This document shows positions 10,627 to 19,373 of a stretch of 64,000 nucleotides of DNA, piece by piece. How positions within the stretch are numbered: the stretch's first letter is position 1; the number at the start of each line of letters is the position of its first letter. The notes beneath the pieces were generated by a model. It was not told the origin of the DNA and made no database searches. It saw nothing but the letters and a program-made list of their open reading frames with translations. A program made the position numbers and the translations under genes. This DNA is from JAJEDW01 sp963555775. GTDB lineage: Bacteria; Acidobacteriota; Terriglobia; 20CM-2-55-15. The DNA lies in contig CAUVWY020000004.1 of NCBI GenBank assembly GCA_963555775.3, forward strand, positions 1-64,000. The letters are read 5' to 3'.

Positions 10627-10718
10627 ATCCAGGAGCTGGACCGAATCGCGCCGCCACAGCCGCGGTCCGGGGCCGAATCACCCGCCGGCCGGGGCGGCGG
10701 GCAGAGGGAGGAGAACGG

Positions 10719-11885
10719 ATGAGCGATCGCGACCGGACGGCGGACGAGAACGCGGCGCTGCGCGCCCGCATCTCCGCGCTCAGCGCGGCGAGCCTGCGCA
10801 TCAACGCGAGCCTCGACCTCGAGACCGTGCTGAACGAAGTTGTCGGCAGCGCCCGGGCGCTCACCGGCGCGCGCTACGGCGCTATCGCCACCATCGACGA
10901 TGCCGGCGTCCCCCAGGACTTCGTCACCTCGGGCTTCACCGCGGAGGAGCACCGCAAGCTGGTGGAATGGCCCGACGGGCCGCGGCTGTTCGAGTATTTC
11001 CGCGACCTGCCGGGACCGCTGCGCATCCCCGACGTGCCCGCCTATGTCCGCTCGCTCGGCTTCTCGACCGACCGGCTGCCCTCGAAGACCTTCCAGGGCA
11101 CGCCGATGCGCCACCGGGGCGTCCATGTCGGCAACTTTTACCTGGTCGAGAAGGAGGGCGGGGAGGCGTTCACGGACGGGGACGAGGAGGTTCTGGTGCT
11201 GTTCGCCTCACAGGCGGCGACGGCGATCGCCAACGCGCGCACCTATCGCGCCGAGCAACGCGCTCACGCGGGCCTGGAAGCCCTGATCGAGACCTCGCCG
11301 GTCGGCGTCGTGGTGTTCGATGCGCAGACCGGCGACGTGATCTCGATCAACCGCGAGGCCCGGCGCATCGTCGAGGGCCTGTGCCTGCCCGGCCAGTCTG
11401 CGGAGCAGCTGCTGGAGACGATCACCTGCCGGCGGGCGGACGGCCGCGAGATCGCGCTCGCCCGGCTGCCGCTGGCGCGGGCGCTGAGCGGCGCCGAGAC
11501 GGTGCGGGCCGAGGAGATAGCGCTCTCGGCCGCGGACGGGCGCAGCGTCACGACGCTCATCAACGCCACCCCGATCCACGGCCCGGACGGCGCGGACGGA
11601 GCGCTCGCCTCGGTGGTGGTCACCATGCAGGACCTGGAGCCGCTTCGGGAGCTGGAGCGCATGCGGGCGGAGTTCCTGGGCATGGTGAGCCACGAGCTGC
11701 GCGCGCCGGGAGAACTCGATGCTGTGCGGCACGGACCACGGAGCCCTCGCCCGGGCCACGATTCGCTGGTAGGTGCCCGGCGGGAATCGACGCCGGACAA
11801 TACGAACGCTCAGGTCCCGAGAGCAACTTACGCCCAACTACAGGATAATCAACTCGCCTATATCGTTCAGAGGACCCAACGTTAA
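10719..11885 (+). pseudogene. GAF-PAS sensor histidine kinase truncated after the H-box
   Basis: The 388-residue product has a coiled N-terminus, a GAF domain (about 15-170) and a PAS domain (about 188-300). It then begins a HisKA domain, ERMRAEFLGMVSHELRAP, holding the phospho-acceptor His. Family members continue with L-T-x-I-K and then a HATPase domain. Here the sequence after the Pro codon (about 11709) is unrelated, low-complexity and soon stops. Dimerisation helix 2 and the ATP-binding domain are therefore gone. The start is supported by AGGGAGGAG before the ATG. The junction marks the left part of the mobile region. It cannot autophosphorylate, though it could in principle still be translated. 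Confidence 0.85.
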
Positions 11886-11929
11886 TCTGAGGGGCACACT
11901 TAGTTCTTCTGTAACTTGCGGCGGGTAAC

Positions 11930-13336
11930 TCACGAACCTATATTCGCGCTGGTAAGCAAAACGAAACACCTTTTTGAAATGAACTTCTGGCGGCGCATTA
12001 GCTCTGCGCCTTTGCCGAACGGACTGAATTGCTGCACACCGCGATGTGCCGGTGCATTGTCATTGTAGGCAAGGTGAACCTCTGGCGGGCTGGGTTGTTC
12101 TGTGTACGCTCCAACTGGATCAATGTACTGCACGTCGGTATGGGCGAACAGCGACCGGCTCGCTAGGGACCCTAGTGCATCGAAAATTCGGTTTTTAAAT
12201 TGGTCTCGGTCAAATATGACGCACGCGTCGGCATTAAAATCAGAAAATAGTCGTGGTGCCAATAAAGTGGACATGCAATACATCCAGGCATCAGGTCCAG
12301 AAGTCGCAGCACGAACAATTTCATCCTCTGCGGCGTCCGGCGCATGGAACAAAGGCAAGAAACGATGATCGGGTGCTCGCAGCACGTCCGGATTGGAGAA
12401 AACATCGTGCGCCTTGAGAGACCCGAATTGGTTCGTTACAACACCGCAGTGGGAAAAAGAAAGCTCTTGGTCGTGAATTGCCTGATTGTGCTCGGGGTCG
12501 TCATAAACAGTCGCAGGCGGCATATAGACGTCACCACGCTCATAAAGCGCCCTCATGTGGTCGGCCTTTCCGTACTTGACCAAAAATGGTTCTGAAATTC
12601 TTACCTTGCCAACCGCGTCGGCAGCTTGCTCGCAGAGAATTTTGTCGGGAAACAATATCGCCTTCGCAACTGTTGGGTCAAAGTTCTGCGGTACAGGCGG
12701 TTCGCCACGAAGAAACATCTCCTGCACAACGTGCTTGAACAGCCGGTGCCAGTGTTTTTCATCTGTAAGCGCCAGCTTGCCTGTGTCGGTTAGAACCGTG
12801 ATGTTGGTTATAAGGTCTTGGTAGCGCTGATTCAGGCCGGCCCGATTCTCGAACCTGAGATATCTGTTGGCCGCGTACTCGCGCGCCCAATCCTCTGATT
12901 CGGAAAATCTGGTGCGAAATACGGGCTCATTCATAGGCCCGGGTCCCGAGAGAGTTATTTTGTTCGAAACTTCATTCTCATCCAGTTCACGAATTTTCCG
13001 TGACTCGGTCAATTCAATCTCGAAGGGGCCTCCCTTGACCACGCGCCAACGCATCAAGCCGATGAACTCAAATATCGCGATGTCAGGAGACTCAACCAGC
13101 TCGGCGAGTTTCCACGCCAGCATTTCCCGTTCAAGATCATCCTCGGGAGGACGGGGAACACCCACTACGCCCACAACCACCACGTGTGGGCCGGGGCGGT
13201 CTGAATAGGATATGGCTACCTGGAGTTGGACGCCTAGCTCGGACGGCTTGCCGACCTGCGCGCTCCAACGCTTGTAGTCCTCTTCAGTTTTGTTGTCGGG
13301 TACAAGCAGCAGCATCGTCAATACTTCCCCGTGCAA
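11930..13336 (-). CDS. Unrecognised 468-aa protein of lower GC
   Basis: I do not recognise this gene with confidence. It is a full-length, soluble protein with no signal peptide or membrane segment. Base composition is visibly less GC-rich than the neighbouring core genes, suggesting transfer. The first 170 residues are rich in acidic and beta-forming stretches. The C-terminal half contains KYGKADHMRALYERG, YMPPATVYDDPEHN, DQELSFSHCG and a run around YCMSTLLAPRLFSDF. This pattern recalls the DUF2971-like group found in accessory islands, but that link is only an impression. ATG at 13315 is an alternative start. It lies between a truncated kinase and a recombinase, so a cargo (possibly defence) role is inference only. 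Confidence 0.7.
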   Translation of the reverse strand: MHGEVLTMLLLVPDNKTEEDYKRWSAQVGKPSELGVQLQVAISYSDRPGPHVVVVGVVGVPRPPEDDLEREMLAWKLAELVESPDIAIFEFIGLMRWRVVKGGPFEIELTESRKIRELDENEVSNKITLSGPGPMNEPVFRTRFSESEDWAREYAANRYLRFENRAGLNQRYQDLITNITVLTDTGKLALTDEKHWHRLFKHVVQEMFLRGEPPVPQNFDPTVAKAILFPDKILCEQAADAVGKVRISEPFLVKYGKADHMRALYERGDVYMPPATVYDDPEHNQAIHDQELSFSHCGVVTNQFGSLKAHDVFSNPDVLRAPDHRFLPLFHAPDAAEDEIVRAATSGPDAWMYCMSTLLAPRLFSDFNADACVIFDRDQFKNRIFDALGSLASRSLFAHTDVQYIDPVGAYTEQPSPPEVHLAYNDNAPAHRGVQQFSPFGKGAELMRRQKFISKRCFVLLTSANIGS

Positions 13337-13387
13337 CCGGCGATCTCCGCCAAGGCTTGGTGACCCAGCGATCTAGTTGCGTGTGTT

Positions 13388-13441
13388 GAGCGTCAATCAT
13401 TATTTCCCTTCGTGTTGCCTCATCACGAATGTTACCGAAAG
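13388..13441 (+). repeat. Solitary insertion-sequence end
   Basis: This stretch contains the motif TTGCCTCATnnnnAATGTTACCGAAAG plus about 25 bp outside it. Both match the reverse complement of the right end of the DDE element at 15729-17560, including its outer flank (GCGTCAA, TATTCCC-like). No transposase accompanies it. It is a relic of a second copy or a rearrangement scar. Confidence 0.7.
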
Positions 13442-13566
13442 AACATTCAAACTGGAGAGGCCGCCTGTTAGGGCACGTGAGGGAGTGCTCCGGCATGATG
13501 TGATTTTCCGGAGATCGGGGGCGGGGGTTGTATGTGAATGATAAAGGACATTATCATTCACAGGAA

Positions 13567-14721
13567 ATGCCCTCTGACGCATCCCAAGACCTCACCGTAT
13601 CCCTCGACACGGCCCGCGCGCTTCCGGTCGTGTCGACCGGTCCGGGCCAGCTCCCGGCGCTCTTTGCCCCCGATCCCCGCGCCGCCCGACGCGTCCTGGA
13701 GTTCTTCGCCGCCCATATCCGGAATCCGCACACGCGCAAGGCCTACGCGGAGGCCGCGGCCGGCTTCGCCGACTGGTGCGGCGCGCATGGCGTCGGCCAT
13801 CTGCGCGACGTCGAGCCGGTGCACGTCGCCGCCCACGTCGAAGAGCTCCAACTCCGAGTGGCGGCGCCCTCGGTCAAGCTCCGTCTGGCCGGGCTCCGCA
13901 TGCTCTTCGACTGGCTGGTGGTCGGGCAGATCATTCCGGTCAACCCGGCCAGCGCCGTGCGCGGGCCGAAGCATGTGGTCCGGAAAGGCAAGACGCCCGT
14001 GCTGACGGCGGGGGAAGCCCGCGAGCTGCTCGATTCCATCGTGACCGACACGCTCACGGGCCTGCGCGATCGCGCCCTCATCGGGCTGATGACCTACGCG
14101 TTCGCGCGCGTGGGGGCCGTCCTGAAGATGCGCGCCGAGGATGTCTTCATTCAGGGACGGCGGACCTGGGTGCGGCTGCACGAGAAGGGCGGCAAACATC
14201 ATGAGATGCCCTGCCACCACAAGCTCGAGGCCTACCTTCACGACTACGCCGCGGCCCTCGGCGCCGCCGGCGCCGCCGACCCCAAGGCCTGGCTGTTCCC
14301 CACGGCGCAAGGTCGGTCCGAGCATCTCACCACCCGGCCCATGGGACAGCCTGATGTTTATCGGATGATCCGCCGCCGCGCCCGCGACGCCGGCATCGAG
14401 ACGAAGATCGGTTGCCACAGCTTCCGGGCCACCGGCATCACCGAATACCTGCGCAACGGCGGCAAGCTGGAAATCGCCCAGCAGATGGCCAACCACGAAA
14501 GCGCGGCGCACCACCGGCCTCTACGACCGCCGCTTGGACCAGGTCTCCCTCGACGAGGTGGGAACGGATACGGATATGAGCCGGAGGATGGAAAGGGGGG
14601 GCGCGGGCCGGCCGTTCGCGACACGCCGCGCCGCCGGGCATACTTACGAATCATCAACCAGGGGGGTGGGTCCCGTTTACTCGATCGGGGTGGGTCCTTT
14701 TTACGTTGTCAAAGCGAATAG
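13567..14721 (+). pseudogene. Tyrosine recombinase copy 1, frameshifted before the catalytic Tyr
   Basis: Product of the phage-integrase family: N-terminal SAM-like core-binding domain (about 40-130), then the catalytic domain with the first Arg in FARVGAVLKM and the HxxR box CHSFRATG. The frame then reads NHESAAHHRPLRP instead of the NHESARTTGLYDRR found in copy 2 (18445-19138). One extra base near 14507 shifts the frame, so the Tyr nucleophile (GLYDRR) is lost and a random tail follows into an IS21 end. ATG 13567 is preferred; an upstream start at 13528 is in frame. It is probably inactive unless the base is a sequencing error. Confidence 0.85.
14661..14717 (-). repeat. Solitary IS21-type end
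   Basis: Reading on the minus strand from 14717, about 56 bp matches the left end of the intact IS21 element at 21691-21746. This includes both AAC GTAAAAAGGACCC and GTAAA(c)GGGACCC terminal motifs, with one visible difference. No istA/istB lies beside it. This points to a former IS21 copy lost by deletion, with its end now fused to the tail of recombinase copy 1. Confidence 0.8.
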
Positions 14722-14727
14722 GAGAAA

Positions 14728-15297
14728 TCAGTTCTCCAAGAAATCCCTCAAAAGATCCCTGTACGAATAGAACACTTGATGTGACACGGCCGATGGCTCC
14801 CATGCCCATGCGCCACCTTGGTCCCATTCATAAGTAAACCGAACACTAACGCGCCAGTTGCCTCCCAGATAATTCTCTGGCACGAAGAAGAGAACTGAAC
14901 TCCCTGAACGAACCCATGGTGAGGAATACGTGTGGCCCTGGTAGGCGCTTTTCACTGGGTAATACGCGCTCTCCCGCTCTGATTCGACGGAATAGCAGAG
15001 ACTTCTCTCGCTACCATCGCTTAGCGCGCCGACCTCTTGTCCGTTTGACAGCAAAATTGACTGTGTAAGGTAACTATTATAGGCGCACACACCAATAGGC
15101 ACCGTCGTGTTGTTGTAGAGTCGGAGCAAAATTCCCTCGTTACTTTCGCCGCTTCGTAATCCCGTCCTAGACGCTTTCTCTTCTAAGTGGATGGACACGG
15201 AACGCAGATCAGGATCCAATAGCATTACCTGCCCGATCATCAGCTGCGGGACGGAACTGAGACTAACCAGGGCGAGAGTGACGATCAGTATCCTCAT
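14728..15297 (-). CDS. Secreted hypothetical protein, 189 aa
   Basis: The N-terminus MRILIVTLALVSLSSVPQL followed by a polar region looks like a signal peptide. The mature part is small, beta-rich and aromatic at its C-terminal end (WDQGGAWAWEP). An excellent ribosome site (AAGGAGGTGG) sits 5 nt before the ATG. GC content is low for this genome. No domain is recognised. It is flanked by a solitary IS21 end and a recombinase fragment, so it is probably mobile cargo. Function unknown. Confidence 0.75.
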   Translation of the reverse strand: MRILIVTLALVSLSSVPQLMIGQVMLLDPDLRSVSIHLEEKASRTGLRSGESNEGILLRLYNNTTVPIGVCAYNSYLTQSILLSNGQEVGALSDGSERSLCYSVESERESAYYPVKSAYQGHTYSSPWVRSGSSVLFFVPENYLGGNWRVSVRFTYEWDQGGAWAWEPSAVSHQVFYSYRDLLRDFLEN

Positions 15298-15339
15298 CTT
15301 CCACCTCCTTATATTACCGAAAGGTTCTAGCGCCAGGGT

Positions 15340-15700
15340 CGGATGGCGTTACCCGGTAGCCCGATGAGTATCTCACTTAACTTATACCCTTGGAGCCGAG
15401 CGATTGCACGTCGGCCGTCCACCACCAGCGCGATCGTGGCGGGCGACCGGCCGTCCCGGTAGAGCGACCCCAGGTAGTCGGCGATCCCGGCGTCGGTCGG
15501 GCCATCGACCGGCATCGCGGCGTCCAGCTTGCGGAGCGCGGCGGCGTAGGCCGCTTTGGTATTGTCGGCGATGCTGACCCCGATCAGCTGGCGCGCGTGG
15601 GCGCCGACGGCGGTCCATTCCGGGGTTTCCGGGCGGTCGATGTCCGGTGTTGTCCGGCGCCCGTCCGGATTCATAAGATGCCTCATAAGTGCAATTATCA
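15340..15700 (-). pseudogene. N-terminal fragment of a third tyrosine recombinase
   Basis: The minus-strand product from about 15700 contains VSIADNTKAAYAAALRKLDA, then GIADYLGSLYRDGRSPATI and VDGRRAIARLQG. This is the core-binding (SAM-like) domain of a phage-type integrase. The catalytic domain with Arg-His-Arg-Tyr is absent: the frame ends near 15340. Upstream of it the DDE insertion sequence begins, so the fragment is squeezed between IS DNA and an unrelated gene. It is a remnant, not a functional recombinase. Confidence 0.75.
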
Positions 15701-15728
15701 TGCATCTATTGAAATGCGCCAATGCGCA

Positions 15729-17560
15729 TTGACTCATTGAAAATGTTACCGAACCGGGGGTTGTTGCCTCATTAGAAATGTTACCCAACTCTATGAGAAC
15801 GGAGGTGGAAAATGAGGACACACATGACTGTTGCGGCAAGGCGGGAACTGGCTCTACGAACGGCGGTCCGCTACAAGAATGCGGCGCGACCGGAGAAGAA
15901 GCGAATCCTCGATGAGTTCCTGGAATCGACCGGGTTCCATCGGAAGCACGCGACACGGCTTCTGAACGACATTCTGAGGGGCGAACGGCCCCGACGGGAA
16001 TCGCGCGGCCGGGTCCGTCGATACGGCCCCGCGGTGCAGGCCGCCCTGATCGCGGCCTGGCGCACAGTCAATTATGTGTGTGGCAAACGGCTCGTTCCGT
16101 TTCTGCCGGAGCTGATCCCGACCATGGAGCGTCACGGGCATCTGTCATTGTCCGATAAAACGCGGGCGCGCCTGCTTGAGCTGAGCGCCGCCACGGCGGA
16201 TCGGATCTTCGGTCAATTCCGATTCGATCATCGACCGCACGGCCAGACCACCACCAAGTCCGGACAGTTACTCAAACACCGCGTTCCGATTCGCACATTC
16301 GCCGACTGGGCGGACACGCGGCCGGGATTCATGGAAGCGGACCTGGTGGCACACTGCGGCGGGAACTCGGAAGGCCCTTTCCTCCACACCCTGGTGTTGA
16401 CCGACGTGGCGACCGGCTGGACCGAATGTCTGGCGTTGCTACGGCGTACGGAGGCGGACGTCCTGCAGGCGCTCACCAGGGCACGGCAGATTCTTCCGTT
16501 TCAGCTTGTCGGCCTGGACACCGATAACGGCTCCGAGTTCATGAACTACGGACTCCTCGCCTACTGCGAGCGTGAAACGATTCAATTCACTCGGGGCCGG
16601 GCGCGCCGGAAGAACGACCAGTGCTTCGTCGAACAGAAGAACGGCTCGATCGTCCGCCAATTGGTCGGCTACGACCGCTACGAAGGCTCATTGGCCTACA
16701 GACAGCTTGCCGAACTCTATCGGGTCGTCCGGTTCTACGTGAACTTCTTCCAGCCGTCCATGAAGCTCACGACGAAGACTCGCGATGGATCGCAGGTGAC
16801 GAAACGCTACGATATCGCGCAAACGCCCTATCAACGGCTCTCGAATTCGGATGCGCTCGACCCGGAGGCTCGCGATCGCCTTGCTGCGATTTATGAACGT
16901 TCGGATCCGGTCGATCTCCGACGACAGCTTGAGAAACTCCAGGATGCATTCTGGAGACATGCGAAGGAACTGGCCTCTCCCACGCTAACGGACGACATCG
17001 TGCGCGCCGCCCTTGTGTCCCCGAACTGCGACGCAGATGCAGACCGAGCCCCGATTGAGGCGGAACTCCCCGATCCCGGCTTCGAGCAGCGAATCACGCG
17101 CCAGTATCGCAAAACACGGAAACAAGGCGTGCCCCACACCTGGCGTACTCGCCCGGACCCGTTCGACGGCGTCTGGGAGGAAATGCGGTCATGGCTTGAA
17201 TCCGATCCCGGGCGGACATCAAAGTCGCTGTTGCTTGAGCTTCAGCAGCGGCGCCCGGGACGTTACCCCAACGGTCAGTTACGGACCCTGCAGCGGCGCG
17301 TGCGCGAATGGCGGCGTCAGATTCTGGAGACTTTCGATGGCGAGTGGCTCGAACTGGATCGGGTCCGCCCGGCTTCAGCATCTGCGGGCGACGGGGGCTG
17401 TGGAAAAGTCGGTCGCTCCGCGACCTTGGAAAACTCTTCGAGTTTTCCACTTTCCCACAGCCTCGACGGCGGGAATAACTCTCCCGTTTGACCGGTCTTT
17501 CGGTAACATTGTCGATGAGGCAACCGACTGGTTTTCGGTAACATTTTTAAATGAGGCAAT
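15729..17560 (+). mobile_element. DDE insertion sequence with doubled end motifs
   Basis: A single transposase gene is flanked by paired copies of a motif TTGcCTCATTnnnAATGTTACCgAA. Left copies are at 15729-15754 and 15764-15789. Inverted right copies are at 17497-17524 and 17533-17560. Two tandem binding motifs at each end are visible directly. The exact outer tips and target duplication are not certain, because a similar solitary end (13388) shares extra bases outside the right motif. Confidence 0.75.
15812..17491 (+). CDS. Integrase-core (DDE) transposase
   Basis: The 559-residue protein has an N-terminal helix-turn-helix region (about 1-110), an rve-type catalytic core and a long C-terminal part. 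Catalytic residues are visible as Asp in FMEADLVAH, Asp in VGLDTDNGSEF and Glu in QCFVEQKNGS. The gene is intact and fills its element. An AACGGAGGTGG ribosome site precedes the ATG. I cannot assign the IS family with confidence; the integrase-core fold excludes IS4/IS5-type enzymes. It likely catalyses cut-and-paste or copy-out transposition of the surrounding element. Confidence 0.85.
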   Translation: MRTHMTVAARRELALRTAVRYKNAARPEKKRILDEFLESTGFHRKHATRLLNDILRGERPRRESRGRVRRYGPAVQAALIAAWRTVNYVCGKRLVPFLPELIPTMERHGHLSLSDKTRARLLELSAATADRIFGQFRFDHRPHGQTTTKSGQLLKHRVPIRTFADWADTRPGFMEADLVAHCGGNSEGPFLHTLVLTDVATGWTECLALLRRTEADVLQALTRARQILPFQLVGLDTDNGSEFMNYGLLAYCERETIQFTRGRARRKNDQCFVEQKNGSIVRQLVGYDRYEGSLAYRQLAELYRVVRFYVNFFQPSMKLTTKTRDGSQVTKRYDIAQTPYQRLSNSDALDPEARDRLAAIYERSDPVDLRRQLEKLQDAFWRHAKELASPTLTDDIVRAALVSPNCDADADRAPIEAELPDPGFEQRITRQYRKTRKQGVPHTWRTRPDPFDGVWEEMRSWLESDPGRTSKSLLLELQQRRPGRYPNGQLRTLQRRVREWRRQILETFDGEWLELDRVRPASASAGDGGCGKVGRSATLENSSSFPLSHSLDGGNNSPV

Positions 17561-17835
17561 ACGACGGGAATAATAGTTGACGCTGGACAGGAGGGTGTTT
17601 CGCAGAGTTTTGCACGCCTAAACGCCTAGACTAAAAACGTCCGAGTTTCGCCTAAACGCCTAGACCAACAGGTATTAAGAACAAGTAATAAGAATTCATG
17701 TATTAGGGACGGCGGCGGCTGTGAAAATCCTCGATCATCGGCCCTAGGAGCCCCGGAAGAACCGGAATCGGATCGGATGAAAGTAGGCTCCAGAAGTCAA
17801 CTCATTGTAGGTCTTCCGGGTGCCAGATCCATGGA
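17561..17835. other. Intergenic stretch with short direct repeats
   Basis: No gene is supported here. CGCCTAAACGCCTAGA occurs at 17615-17630 and 17649-17664, each itself made of two CGCCTAnA units, giving four copies within 50 bp. An AT-rich tract follows (about 17665-17705). Iterons or a regulator-binding array are possible but unproven. Confidence 0.4.
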
Positions 17836-18051
17836 TCAGCCAACCCTGGCGGAGTGCACTGGCAGCGCCTCGGTCTCCAGCGTGGACAGGTCAAAGCGCT
17901 TGGATGCGTGGTCGATGTCAAAACCGATCACATTGCCGGTTGCATCGAGATCGACGTTCAGCCCATCCGAGACCTCGCGTGTCTCGGCGCCCGGTCCGGC
18001 CTTAAGTTCGACATAGAGGCTGTCAGTTTCGGGATAGTACTGAATCTTCAT
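17836..18051 (-). CDS. DUF2283 family protein
   Basis: The 71-residue product MKIQYYPETDSLYVELK...SDGLNVDLDATGNVIGFDI has the DUF2283 pattern: a short beta-rich fold with YxPETDxLYV at the start and G-x-DxD in the middle. Its ATG overlaps the stop of the upstream 83-aa gene by 4 bp (ATGA), so the two are translationally coupled. DUF2283 genes are often paired with a small partner of toxin-like type, but the biochemical role is not established. It stands alone with its partner between an IS and a recombinase. Confidence 0.85.
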   Translation of the reverse strand: MKIQYYPETDSLYVELKAGPGAETREVSDGLNVDLDATGNVIGFDIDHASKRFDLSTLETEALPVHSARVG

Positions 18052-18299
18052 GGCTGATCCTTTCGAAATCTCCGATCGAAGAAGGCATTGTGGATCGTCT
18101 CACCGTCGGTCAGCGTCACCACGCGTAGAACGCGCGGGGCGTCTTCGCCGGGGCGCGTCACTTCACCCCAGAAGCGGACGCGGCCATCCGGCTGCTCCTG
18201 GCGCCGGAGCGGATCGGCGATGACCTCGGCACACCAAGCCAAATCGATGTAGGGACGCTTAGGGCGTACCTTCTCTTCGAAGTATCGGGTCGTCTTCAT
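18048..18299 (-). CDS. Small partner protein of DUF2283 (toxin-antitoxin-like pair)
   Basis: The 83-residue basic protein starts MKTTRYFEEKVRPKRPYIDL and ends FFDRRFRKDQP, with a central RVRFWGEV strand. Small proteins of this form are commonly seen immediately upstream of DUF2283 genes. Size, basic charge and 4-bp overlap resemble a toxin-antitoxin operon, but toxicity is inferred, not known. It is intact. Confidence 0.7.
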   Translation of the reverse strand: MKTTRYFEEKVRPKRPYIDLAWCAEVIADPLRRQEQPDGRVRFWGEVTRPGEDAPRVLRVVTLTDGETIHNAFFDRRFRKDQP

Positions 18300-18444
18300 G
18301 CTACCGCGTTACCGCCGATGAGTGCGTCGTAAAGCGCGGTGTTCATAGGGTGCTTCAATCATAACGCGGCAGGAGCGTTTCAGGGGTGCTACGGGTCGGG
18401 ACCGGAGGAGAAAACCGCTCAGGCGGAGCGCCACGGCCCAGGAC

Positions 18445-19138
18445 GTGGCGGCCGGGTTCGCCGCCTGGTGCGACGCGCATGGCGTCGGTCATCTGCGCGA
18501 CGTCGAGCCGGTTCACGTCGCCGCCTACGTCGAGGACCTGCAACTCCGGATCGCGGCGCCCTCGGTCAAGCTCCAGCTCGCCGGGCTCCGCATGCTCTTC
18601 GACTGGCTGGTGGTCGGACAAATCATTCCCGCCAACCCGGCCAGCGCGGTGCGCGGACCGAAGCATTCGGTCCGGAAAGGCAAGACGCCCGTCCTGACGG
18701 CCGCGGAAGCCCGCGAGCTCCTCGATGCGATCGACACGGACACGCTCACGGGCCTGCGCGATCGCGCCCTGATCGCCCTGATGACCTACGCGTTCGCCCG
18801 CGTCGGGGCCGTCCTGAAGATGCGTGCCGAGGACATATTCATTCAGGGCCTGGCTCTTCCCCACCGCGGAAGGTCCCTCCGGGCACCTCACCCCCCGGCC
18901 CATGGGACAGCCTGACGTGTATCGAATGATCCGCCGCCGCGCCCGCGACGCCGGCATCGAGACGAAAATCGGTTGCCACAGCTTCCGCGCCACCGGCTTC
19001 ACCGAATACCTGCGCAACGGCGGCAAGCTGGAAATCGCCCAGCAGATGGCCAACCACGAAAGCGCCCGCACCACCGGCCTCTACGACCGCCGCGCCGACC
19101 AGGTCTCCCTCGACGAGGTGGAACGGATCCGAATATGA
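18445..19138 (+). pseudogene. Tyrosine recombinase copy 2, N-truncated with internal deletion
   Basis: Nearly the same sequence as copy 1 (13567-14721), but homology begins only at about 18451, so the N-terminal part of the core-binding domain is missing. Between TCAGGG and CCTGG at about 18848, 131 bp present in copy 1 (about 14157-14287) are deleted, shifting the frame. The first part ends at 18915; the second part is read in another frame from 18824. Unlike copy 1 it keeps the intact end NHESARTTGLYDRR with the catalytic Tyr. The two copies therefore carry complementary defects. Confidence 0.85.
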
Positions 19139-19373
19139 GCCGGAGCATGGAAGGGGGGGCGCCGGTTCTGCTACCGTCCGCGCCGGAGACGGCGAACCGT
19201 CTTCTACACCGCGGTCACATCCTCAAGTGCGGACCACGGAGCTGGCGGACCAAAACGCACTTGCCCAGCCCCCTCCAGAAGAGGTAAAACTACCACCGTC
19301 CCGGGCCATCCCATTGGCCGGGTTTGAAGTGACCACTGAGGGTTGCTAAGTACTGAAATGAGGCTGCTGATTT
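19139..19373. other. Intergenic region upstream of the TIR gene
   Basis: The first 30 bp continue the similarity to the sequence after recombinase copy 1 (GAGCCGGAnnATGGAA...). The rest holds no supported gene. A GAGG about 9 nt before the GTG at 19374 could serve as ribosome site for the TIR gene. Confidence 0.4.
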
